Source of the DNA: Clostridiales bacterium
GTDB taxonomy: Bacteria > Bacillota > Clostridia > Saccharofermentanales > Saccharofermentanaceae
Direction: 5' to 3'
Length of the DNA stretch: 56,933 nt
Assembly (NCBI GenBank): GCA_017509205.1
Contig: JAFWQF010000046.1
Span: 1 to 56,933 of the forward strand
Positions 50,214 through 56,933 of the stretch are shown in pieces. The notes under the pieces were generated by a model. The model saw only the letters and a list, made by a program, of their open reading frames with translations, was not told the origin of the DNA and ran no database searches. Each line of letters opens with the position of its first letter. Position 1 is the stretch's first letter. The position numbers were made by a program, and so were the translations under genes.

Positions 50214-51290
50214 TCAATCGAAGAGGATGCCCTTCATGCAGATGCGCTGCTTTTTGTTGTCGTAGTCGAAACTGTGATGGGCACCGCCGGCGCACCAGTT
50301 CACGTACTGACAGTCTTTGCAATCTGCGCAACTGCCTGAAAGGGGTGTTCTGAAGACCTCGAATCTGTTCTTCCAGACATCGCTGAAACGGTCCTTGGAG
50401 ATGTTGCCCTGAACGAGTTCGGGTCTGGGTTCGATGTCGAGGCATGCCGTAATGTCACCGTTCGACCTGACGCTTGCGGTATGGATGCCGGCGCCGCAGA
50501 GGAAGAACCAGTCTCTGACATTTCGCTCGAGATCAAGGCCTAAAAAGTGGCTGCAGCCGTAGCCGACGGGGATCCCCGCTTCGCGCTTTTCTCTTATGAA
50601 GGTGAAAAGGCGTCTCTGGTCGTCAGGTGTGAGGAGCATGTCAGGATATTCCAGGGCCCTTCCCATGGGTTCGATCCCGATGACTCTCCAGGAATCTATG
50701 TCGAGGCCGTCCATGACTTCGTAAAGCCTGTCCAGCTCGTCTATATTCTTATGGTTGATGACTGTGGTGACGGATATGTGCTCGAAAGCATTGCGGTCGA
50801 TGAGGTTCTGGATCCCGCGAAGGGCCATCTTATAGCCGTCTTTGAGGCCTCTTTGTCTGTCGTGGGTTTCTTCGAGGCCGTCGATGCTTATGGAGGCTGT
50901 GCGCATGCCGGTCTCTTCGAGCATCTTTGCCACGTCTTCGGTTATTAGCGTGCCGTTGGTGGTCATTCCCCAGTGGAAGCCCTGCTCATTTGCGTAGCTC
51001 ATCAGTTCGCGGAAGCCGGGGTAGAGGAGAGGCTCGCCGCCCGTGATGCAGAGCTGCATCTTGGAGATATCAAGGTTTGCCTTAACGTCATCCAAGACCT
51101 TCTTGAACACTTCGGGTGAAGGGCCGTGGCCCAGGCCGGGCTCGCAGCGGCTTCCGCAGTGGAAGCACTTTGAGTTGCAGCTTTGGGTCAGCTCAAAGAA
51201 CAGATATATCAGTTCGGGCTCCAAATAAAGACGCTCGCGCTGATTGGCGCGGGCATCGAGGCATTGTTTCTTGAATTCAATGAGATCCAT
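50214..51290 (-). CDS. Radical SAM/SPASM enzyme, probable peptide or lipoprotein maturase
   Basis: The 358-residue protein has the radical SAM cluster motif Cys38-x3-Cys42-x2-Cys45 (CNSKCFHC), the SAM-binding GGEPLL (84-89) and a C-terminal SPASM domain with Cys265, Cys283, Cys321, Cys324, Cys327, Cys333 and Cys351 for auxiliary clusters. SPASM enzymes mostly modify ribosomally made peptides or protein side chains. The gene immediately upstream, 11 bases away, encodes an 82-residue lipoprotein with two VYGPPP motifs, a natural substrate. The start ATG 51290 has no strong ribosome site, which suggests coupling to that gene. Other SPASM roles (sulfatase-type maturation, haem or quinone cofactors) are less well supported here. 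Confidence 0.92.
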   Translation of the reverse strand: MDLIEFKKQCLDARANQRERLYLEPELIYLFFELTQSCNSKCFHCGSRCEPGLGHGPSPEVFKKVLDDVKANLDISKMQLCITGGEPLLYPGFRELMSYANEQGFHWGMTTNGTLITEDVAKMLEETGMRTASISIDGLEETHDRQRGLKDGYKMALRGIQNLIDRNAFEHISVTTVINHKNIDELDRLYEVMDGLDIDSWRVIGIEPMGRALEYPDMLLTPDDQRRLFTFIREKREAGIPVGYGCSHFLGLDLERNVRDWFFLCGAGIHTASVRSNGDITACLDIEPRPELVQGNISKDRFSDVWKNRFEVFRTPLSGSCADCKDCQYVNWCAGGAHHSFDYDNKKQRICMKGILFD

Positions 51291-51301
51291 GGTTAAAACC
51301 G

Positions 51302-51550
51302 TCAGTCCATAGAATCCGGCGGAGGTCCGTAAACGTCAACCTCAGGTTCTATGGTGGGATCGTATGATGGAGGAAGAGTTGTTTCAGTGGGCTTTTCGGA
51401 TTCCGTTACTTCAGTGGTGGTCTCCGTGGTGTTTTTCGACGGCGGAGGTCCGTAAACGGTGCTGCCCATTCCGCCCCAGCATCCGGAAGCGGCCAGACCC
51501 GTTGCCATTGCGGCAGCAGCAAATGTCAGAGCTTTTACGGATTTCCTCAT
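51302..51550 (-). CDS. 82-residue lipoprotein with two VYGPPP motifs, candidate radical SAM substrate
   Basis: The protein has a signal peptide with lipobox ASGC (Cys24) and a mature part of only 59 residues. The mature part is Thr/Glu/Pro-rich and carries two copies of VYGPPP, at residues 32-37 and 73-78, the second almost at the C-terminus (VYGPPPDSMD). AAAGGGG lies about 9 bases before the ATG. The pairing of a tiny lipoprotein with a radical SAM/SPASM enzyme recalls the rSAM/lipoprotein systems known in Bacteroidetes, whose lipoproteins carry a YG-x-P motif near the lipidated cysteine; membership is not proven. Confidence 0.85.
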   Translation of the reverse strand: MRKSVKALTFAAAAMATGLAASGCWGGMGSTVYGPPPSKNTTETTTEVTESEKPTETTLPPSYDPTIEPEVDVYGPPPDSMD

Positions 51551-51649
51551 GTTCAGACCACCCCTTTTAGATTTTCTAAATTATATCATGTTATAATGTC
51601 CCTGCCTAAAGGCATAATACAGGCAATTATCTATTAAGGGGATCCGTAT

Positions 51650-52294
51650 ATGAAAAGCCAGGCCAAGCTTCTTGTCTTATCTACCGTAGCTCTGATCTTT
51701 TTCGGAGTAGCAGCGTTCTTTTTGAGAAATCTTATTTTCGGTGACGTAGCCGGAACCTATGAGCAGGCAGCTGCCAACAGATCTGCATATAACGACATGT
51801 GGGTTTCCCTGGATGTCGTCGCATGCCTTGGAAAATATGCGGAAAAGACAGAGTCGACGAACTTCATACCGACAGGCCACGATTACTACTATATTGTCTG
51901 GATGAAGGACGGATCCTTCATGCCGATATCAGTTTCTAAGAAGGCTGACAGGGAGTATCTGGATAACCTTACAAATGCCACATACGATTACATCGACAAA
52001 AAGACTCAGGACATCGCGGTGCAGCCCAGGACATTCATAGGCACGGTCAAGTCACAGGAAACAAAGGCCAAGAATTATTACGACCAGGCTTTGACAAGGC
52101 TGAATATCAAGGGAAATACCACAAAAACGATCTACTATGAACTGATGGACTGCAGTTCTTCAAAGACACACTACAGGCTTCTTGTCGGCGGTGTACTCTT
52201 GATCCCGGTACTGGGTTATGCCGCTGCTTTTGCAGGTATCGCCAAGAGGAAGAAGATGATGGCTTCCCAAGAGGATGAATTCCTTCCCAAGTGA
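51650..52294 (+). CDS. Membrane protein with extracellular loop domain
   Basis: The 214-residue protein has an N-terminal helix (about 7-28), an extracytoplasmic domain of about 145 residues, and a second helix (about 177-197) followed by a basic and acidic tail. No family can be named with confidence. Its stop directly abuts the stop of the convergent gene at 52295. Confidence 0.75.
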   Translation: MKSQAKLLVLSTVALIFFGVAAFFLRNLIFGDVAGTYEQAAANRSAYNDMWVSLDVVACLGKYAEKTESTNFIPTGHDYYYIVWMKDGSFMPISVSKKADREYLDNLTNATYDYIDKKTQDIAVQPRTFIGTVKSQETKAKNYYDQALTRLNIKGNTTKTIYYELMDCSSSKTHYRLLVGGVLLIPVLGYAAAFAGIAKRKKMMASQEDEFLPK

Positions 52295-52924
52295 TCAGGT
52301 GCCTGATGAAAAAAGAGCATTTGCGAGCGGCACGATGAGCCTTGCGTTAGGCTCGTTGAGCGATACCCGAAAACACGGCTTTTTCTCTCCCTTAAGGAAG
52401 ATCTGTGCCTGGTGATCCATCGCGAAATTGCTGACCGATGCGCTGCCGAAATTAACCTTATCTACGTTTATGGTCTGCTTTCTCTTTTCGAAAGTGATCC
52501 TGTCTTGGGTGATGGTAAGGCCGCAGATCTTTACTGTCGCACCGCTTTCGATCCTATCGAGGATGCGGTCGAAGACCTTGTGTAAAACGATGTTGTACAT
52601 GGCGTCGGCTATCGGATCGAATTCTTTTTTCACTCTCTTGTAAGTGCCGAGCCCGTATGCCGAATAACCTAAGCGCTTAAACACGTGAACAGTTCCGTCG
52701 TAGGTTGTGAATGCGAATCTGTAAGAGAAGGAGCTGCTCAGATATATGACGATCTGCGAGGAGGAATCCAGGGCTTCCGACTGGAATACAGCTATGTCAT
52801 CGTATCTGACGACATCGCCGTTCATGTCAACATAAGTGTCGTAAAAGGTGACTTTTTTGCGGTCCTTGTCATAGGGCACTATGACCCTTCCGTCGTTATA
52901 CTGAAATTGCTCTGAATTTTCCAT
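52295..52924 (-). CDS. Soluble protein of unknown function with PH-like features
   Basis: The 209-residue protein shows alternating strands (VIVPYDKDRKKVTFYDTYVD, VRYDDIAVFQSEA, TVHVFKRLGYSAYG, then KICGLTITQDRITFEKRKQT) that suggest two PH-like barrels. No membrane segment. The start at 52924 is preferred over an in-frame upstream ATG because the frame before it reads poorly. It is convergent with the previous gene with no base between the stops. Confidence 0.75.
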   Translation of the reverse strand: MENSEQFQYNDGRVIVPYDKDRKKVTFYDTYVDMNGDVVRYDDIAVFQSEALDSSSQIVIYLSSSFSYRFAFTTYDGTVHVFKRLGYSAYGLGTYKRVKKEFDPIADAMYNIVLHKVFDRILDRIESGATVKICGLTITQDRITFEKRKQTINVDKVNFGSASVSNFAMDHQAQIFLKGEKKPCFRVSLNEPNARLIVPLANALFSSGT

Positions 52925-53093
52925 GTTTAGTCTCCGGTAATGCGAAATAACATTCAAAAGTCTACCTTTCCCGACAAACTATATCAATATGCAGGGCTTT
53001 ATAGTGACAATAAGAGTAAAACGTCCCTGTGATATTGAAACGGATCGCCGCGTCATGATACGATTTTACAATATACATTCGGAGGTCCCCGAT

Positions 53094-54317
53094 ATGAGCA
53101 ATCTTGACCACAGAAAAGCTTCCAAGACTATTAAAGTTACTGATGCAAACGGCATGCCCGTTAAGAACGCGAAGCTCCGGTTGCTTCAAAAGAGCCATGA
53201 GTTCCTTTTCGGCTGCGGAGGATTTGATTTCATCCCTCTGACAAATGCCGAAGACGAGAAGGTAAGAGCTCACTTTAAGGACCTCACCGATAAATGGCTG
53301 AAGGTCTATAATTACGCGACACTTCCTTTCTATCTCGGCGGTTTTGAGCCTGAAGAGGGCAAGCCCGAGACGCAGAGCAGGATGAATGCCGCTTTGTATC
53401 TGAAGGAGAGGGGAGTTACCCTCAAGGGCCATCCGCTCGTCTGGCATACCGTATGCGCTGACTGGCTGATGGCTTACGACAACAAGACGATACTCGAAAA
53501 GCTCCTGGGAAGGATCGACCGTGAAGTCACGGATTTCAAGGGCATCATCGACAAGTGGGACGTCATCAACGAAGTCGTCATCATGCCCATATTCGACAAG
53601 TACGACAACGCAGTCACGAGGATCTGCCAGGAATACGGCAGGGTACCGCTCGTAAAAGCTGTTTTCGATGAGGCCAAGAAGATGAATCCCGGAGCTGAGC
53701 TCCTGCTCAACGACTTCAATACGACGAGCAAGTACGAAGAGCTTATCGAGGGATGCCTCGACGCGGGCGTTCCCATCACGACTATCGGCATTCAGTCGCA
53801 CCAGCACCAGGGATACTGGGGTACTGACAAGCTTTATGATGTCCTTGAGAGATTTTCGAGGTTCGGACTTCCGATCCATTTTACCGAGAATACGCTTACA
53901 TCCGGAGATTTCCTTGTACCGGAGGAACTGGATGACCTCAATGATTTCCAGGTAACTGCAGAGGAATGGCCTTCAACCCCGAAGGGCGAAGAGCGCCAGA
54001 TGAAGCAGATGGAGGAGATGTACAGGATCCTTTTCGAACATCCGCTGGTCAAGGCGGTCACGGGCTGGGATTTTACGGACGGAATGTGGCTTAACGCACC
54101 GAGCGGTGTCGTCCGCCGTGACGGAACGGTCAAGCCTTCATATGAGCTTTTGGACCACCTGATCAACCACGAATGGCATACGGATGAGACTGTCGTTACC
54201 GATGCGGAAGGCAATGTCACCGTTACCGGATTCAAGGGCGGTTATGAACTCATACCTGAAGATTCCACGGTAGTTCTTTCCGCAGATTCCAAAACATTTG
54301 AACTTAGATCCGAGTAA
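53094..54317 (+). CDS. Cytoplasmic GH10 family enzyme (xylanase-like)
   Basis: The 407-residue protein has no signal peptide. It begins with a small beta-rich segment (IKVTDANGMPVKNAKLRLLQ), then a GH10 barrel with GHPLVWHT, acid/base Glu160 (DVINEVV), QSHQHQG and nucleophile Glu265 (HFTENTL). The catalytic glutamates are present, so it should be active, probably on short xylo-oligosaccharides brought into the cell. GGAGG before ATG 53094 sets the start. The enzyme is diverged from the secreted GH10 at 44858 (TENT instead of TELD). Confidence 0.9.
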   Translation: MSNLDHRKASKTIKVTDANGMPVKNAKLRLLQKSHEFLFGCGGFDFIPLTNAEDEKVRAHFKDLTDKWLKVYNYATLPFYLGGFEPEEGKPETQSRMNAALYLKERGVTLKGHPLVWHTVCADWLMAYDNKTILEKLLGRIDREVTDFKGIIDKWDVINEVVIMPIFDKYDNAVTRICQEYGRVPLVKAVFDEAKKMNPGAELLLNDFNTTSKYEELIEGCLDAGVPITTIGIQSHQHQGYWGTDKLYDVLERFSRFGLPIHFTENTLTSGDFLVPEELDDLNDFQVTAEEWPSTPKGEERQMKQMEEMYRILFEHPLVKAVTGWDFTDGMWLNAPSGVVRRDGTVKPSYELLDHLINHEWHTDETVVTDAEGNVTVTGFKGGYELIPEDSTVVLSADSKTFELRSE

Positions 54318-55622
54318 TTAAGCCGGGTGCCAGAACACCCAGACGAACACATATCCCGCGATGACCGCTGCGAGCGTGAACGGGATACCTATCTTCATGA
54401 AGTCACGGAACCTGACTTCGTACCCTTCTTTTCTGAGCATGCCTACGCCTGCGATGTTAGCTGATGCTCCGATGGGAGTGAGGTTTCCGCCCAATGTCGC
54501 GCCGACGAGCAATCCGAAGAACAGGAAGTAAGGCTCGATGTTCATTGAGTTTGCTACGCTTGCCAGTATCGGGAGCATCGTTGCGGTATAAGGGATGTTG
54601 TCGATGAATGCGGATATGATGACAGAACCCCATACTACGATCGTGAAGAGAACGAACATGTTGTTGCCGCCTGCCTTGGCGATAAAACCTGCAACGTCCT
54701 TGATGATGCCTACTTCATTGATGGCCGCGATGACTACGAAAAGTCCTGCGAGGAGTGCCATCGTGTCATAGTCCATTGCATTGAGCGAATGGAGCATGCC
54801 CTTCACGGACTTCTGCTTTATGAGTTCCCAGATGATCGTAAGAACACCGCATGCCATGCAGATGTAGCCGTTGATCATGTCGGGAGTGTTCGGGATGAAT
54901 GAAGCTATGATGAGAAGGACTACGTGACCGATCATGGTGATGGTGGGAACATAGTCGGTTACTTTGGTGTGCTCGTCGCTTGATACGGGTGCTTTGTCCT
55001 TGCGGAAGAGGATCATCATGATCGGTACAGTGAGGAGCGCGCCGAGCTCGACTGCAAAGAACATACCCGGCCTTCCGTGCATCCAGAAGAAGTCGTTGAA
55101 GTTCATCTTAGCAGCTGCAGCGAGCATGATCGAAGTCGTGTCGCCAACGAGCGTTGCCGCACCCTGAAGGTTGGAAGATACCGCGATCGCGATGATCATG
55201 CCAATGGGGTTCTTATTGAGCTTTTTGCAGATCGCAAGGCCTACGGGAGCTACCATGAGGACTGTTGCGACGTTATCGATGAAAGCGGAGATTATACCTG
55301 AGAAGAGCGACATCAGGATCGTGACCCAGATGACGTTTGGGGCGAGCCTTAAAAGAGCTTCTGCGATCCTGTTAGGCATCTTGGATTCGATGAAGTAATC
55401 GACGATGACCATAGTGCCGAAGAGCATCATGAGGACATTCCAGTCGATCGCGCCGGGAACTTTTGCCACCGGAAGGATCTGGAAGATGACCATCAGCGTA
55501 GCCGTCGTAAGTGCAACGATCGCGCGGCGCTTCGGAAGCATTACCAGAAGCACATACATAATGACGAACAGTGCGATCGCCAGATATTTCATATATACAG
55601 GATTACCTAAAAAAGCACTCAT
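54318..55622 (-). CDS. ArsB/NhaD-type anion permease (SLC13-like superfamily)
   Basis: The 434-residue protein has about ten to twelve helices with two re-entrant motifs SAFIDNVATVLMVAP and SAFIDNIPYTATMLP, the duplicated signature of the ion-transporter superfamily that includes ArsB, NhaD and the P protein. A GGNLTPIGASANI motif follows near the end. The transported ion cannot be predicted; no arsenic genes are nearby. Its stop abuts the stop of the cytoplasmic GH10 gene. Confidence 0.9.
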   Translation of the reverse strand: MSAFLGNPVYMKYLAIALFVIMYVLLVMLPKRRAIVALTTATLMVIFQILPVAKVPGAIDWNVLMMLFGTMVIVDYFIESKMPNRIAEALLRLAPNVIWVTILMSLFSGIISAFIDNVATVLMVAPVGLAICKKLNKNPIGMIIAIAVSSNLQGAATLVGDTTSIMLAAAAKMNFNDFFWMHGRPGMFFAVELGALLTVPIMMILFRKDKAPVSSDEHTKVTDYVPTITMIGHVVLLIIASFIPNTPDMINGYICMACGVLTIIWELIKQKSVKGMLHSLNAMDYDTMALLAGLFVVIAAINEVGIIKDVAGFIAKAGGNNMFVLFTIVVWGSVIISAFIDNIPYTATMLPILASVANSMNIEPYFLFFGLLVGATLGGNLTPIGASANIAGVGMLRKEGYEVRFRDFMKIGIPFTLAAVIAGYVFVWVFWHPA

Positions 55623-55724
55623 ATAAACTCTTCCCCGTCAAAAATACTTAAAAAGAATAAAAGACGCGAAAGTGCAAGTCAAGCAGAGCCGTATTTAAAG
55701 ATATTTATGTTAATATGGTCTCAT

Positions 55725-56828
55725 ATGGACGAAATGAACAAGACAGTACCCATAGTAATCCCTTCCTATGAACCGGACGAACGGCTCATAACGCTGCTTA
55801 ATGATCTTAATGAAGCAGGGCTTGGCCCCGTCATCATTGTCAATGACGGAAGCGGCACGGAATACGATGAGATCTTTGCGCAGGCTGAAGAGCTCATAAG
55901 TGTTAACGGAGGCAAGCTTATCGCCTACCGTCCCAACAAAGGCAAGGGCAGGGCTCTCAAGACCGCGTTCTCATATATCGCCGAGAACATGCCGGATGCT
56001 TTGGGATGCGTAACCGCCGATTCCGACGGACAACATACCCCCGGATGCATTTCTTCAATAATCGATGCGCTCAGGAAAGAGCCTGAGAAACTGATCCTCG
56101 GTGTCCGTAAGTTCGACGGTGATAACGTTCCGTGGAAGAGCCGCATGGGCAACACTATTACGGTTAAGGTCTTTTCGTATGTTTCAGGCACAAAAGTAAG
56201 TGATACCCAGACCGGCCTTCGAGGTCTCCCGTTTGATTTCATGAAGGACATGATCGACTGCAAGGGCGAAAGATTCGAATACGAGACACAGATGCTCCTT
56301 GAATGCACCGGCAGGATCAAGATCACGGAAGTCCCGATCAAGACCGTATACGATTCAAAAGAGAACCACCAGACGCATTTCGATCCGTTTAAGGATTCGG
56401 TCAGGATCTACAGGATACTCGGAAAGAAATTCATAAAGTACATATTCGCGTCACTGACGTCATTTGTCATAGACATCATACTGTTCACGGTATTCAATCA
56501 CCTGTTCAAGGGCATGATCCCCGATAATTACCTCATACAGTTTTCGACCATTTGCGCGAGGATCATATCAGCGACATACAACTACACCGTAAATTATTTC
56601 CTGGTATTCAGGAGCCGCGCGGGCAAGGCGACATCACTTGTCAAATATGCCGCTCTGGCCTTCGTTCAGATGCAGGCGAGCGCATGGTCAGTTGCGGGAA
56701 TCTGTTTCCTTCTTCCGATGGTATCCAATACTCTCATCAAGTGCATTGTCGATACCCTGCTCTTCATACTGAGCTATTCGATTCAGCAGAGATTTGTTTT
56801 CGCTTCGAAAAAGAGGCTCGGAGAATAA
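55725..56828 (+). CDS. Family-2 glycosyltransferase fused to a GtrA-type membrane domain
   Basis: The 367-residue protein has a GT2 domain of the dolichyl-phosphate-mannose-synthase type (VPIVIPSYEPDERL, IVNDGSG, TADSDGQHTP as the metal-binding DxD region, residues about 5-235). A GtrA domain of four helices follows (about 245-360). It would transfer a sugar from a nucleotide donor to polyprenyl phosphate and help move the product across the membrane. No clear ribosome site is seen; an in-frame ATG at 55707 is an alternative start. Confidence 0.88.
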   Translation: MDEMNKTVPIVIPSYEPDERLITLLNDLNEAGLGPVIIVNDGSGTEYDEIFAQAEELISVNGGKLIAYRPNKGKGRALKTAFSYIAENMPDALGCVTADSDGQHTPGCISSIIDALRKEPEKLILGVRKFDGDNVPWKSRMGNTITVKVFSYVSGTKVSDTQTGLRGLPFDFMKDMIDCKGERFEYETQMLLECTGRIKITEVPIKTVYDSKENHQTHFDPFKDSVRIYRILGKKFIKYIFASLTSFVIDIILFTVFNHLFKGMIPDNYLIQFSTICARIISATYNYTVNYFLVFRSRAGKATSLVKYAALAFVQMQASAWSVAGICFLLPMVSNTLIKCIVDTLLFILSYSIQQRFVFASKKRLGE

Positions 56829-56833
56829 TCCCG

Positions 56834-56933
56834 TCAGTCAGCCGGATGCCTTTTGTACATGCTCTTGAGCATGATCGGCACGGCAATTGAGCTGAACAGG
56901 ATCAGCATGATGACACCCGTAAAATACTCAGGC
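56834..56933 (-). CDS. C-terminal end of a membrane protein (partial, runs off the window)
   Basis: Read from 56932 towards 56834 the frame is open for 32 codons and ends in TGA. It encodes a hydrophobic helix (VIMLILFSSIAVPIMLKSMY) and a short basic tail KRHPAD. This looks like the last helix of a transporter such as a cation/proton antiporter, but too little is visible for assignment. It is convergent with the GT2-GtrA gene. Confidence 0.5.
   Translation of the reverse strand, partial: PEYFTGVIMLILFSSIAVPIMLKSMYKRHPAD

Noticed and set aside
52962..53879. 305-codon open frame on the minus strand
   Set aside because: Mirror of the GH10 gene, whose two catalytic glutamates and ribosome site are clear.
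1..56933. CRISPR arrays, tRNA, rRNA or intact insertion sequences
   Set aside because: No regularly spaced repeats, no cloverleaf with GGTTCRA-type T-arm in the gaps, and no transposase were seen; the only mobile DNA recognised is the element at the left end.

Overview
The window looks like chromosome of an anaerobic Clostridia-type Firmicute, plausibly a fibre-degrading gut or rumen species; this is an inference. The signs are strong AGGAGG-type ribosome binding sites, a tryptophan T-box leader, an S-layer-homology (SLH) surface protein, two family-10 xylanases, ferredoxin-type and IscR-type Fe-S proteins, a superoxide-reductase fusion, and no visible respiratory chain. I see no rRNA or tRNA gene and no CRISPR array.

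Positions 1 to about 3560 are the right-hand part of a mobilisable element, visibly more AT-rich than the rest: a MobV relaxase, a small coupled protein, a compact locus resembling a type I toxin-antitoxin module, a helix-turn-helix protein with its own operator, and a large serine recombinase. The element ends directly against a PAS/HD-GYP gene. The left end lies outside the window.

Positions 3.6-23.9 kb are a housekeeping and cell-surface region: two coupled lipoproteins, a 933-residue leucine-rich-repeat/SLH protein, GNAT acetyltransferases, an MFS transporter, a Nudix hydrolase, an XRE-desulfoferrodoxin fusion, a run of lipoproteins and small membrane proteins around a PstS-like protein, an acyltransferase with an XRE-AbrB regulator, CorA, a Trk/Ktr potassium system and an EamA permease.

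Positions 23.9-31.5 kb form a sulfur and Fe-S locus. On the minus strand a 36-codon Cys/Met-rich reading frame and a terminator precede metY and cysK. Divergently run iscS, iscU, an IscR-like regulator and a TtcA-like enzyme. The two divergent promoters each carry the same palindrome class (ACCYACY-N5-RGTAGGT) just downstream of the -10 box. One Fe-S-sensing regulator therefore probably couples cysteine supply to cysteine consumption.

Positions 31.5-48.8 kb hold membrane proteins, SDR and epimerase enzymes, two MATE exporters, a T-box-controlled TrpB-like protein, a diguanylate cyclase, an L,D-transpeptidase-like lipoprotein, a secreted GH10-CBM9 xylanase, a DHH phosphoesterase and a metallophosphoesterase.

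Positions 48.8-56.9 kb hold a minus-strand cluster of a tiny lipoprotein with two VYGPPP motifs, a radical SAM/SPASM enzyme, a second lipoprotein and a membrane protein. They also hold a cytoplasmic GH10 enzyme, an ArsB/NhaD-type permease, a GT2-GtrA fusion and the end of a further membrane protein.

The most interesting signals are the Cys/Met leader with its divergent IscR-type operators, the radical SAM/YGPPP lipoprotein pair, and the paired convergent-promoter toxin-like locus in the mobile element.
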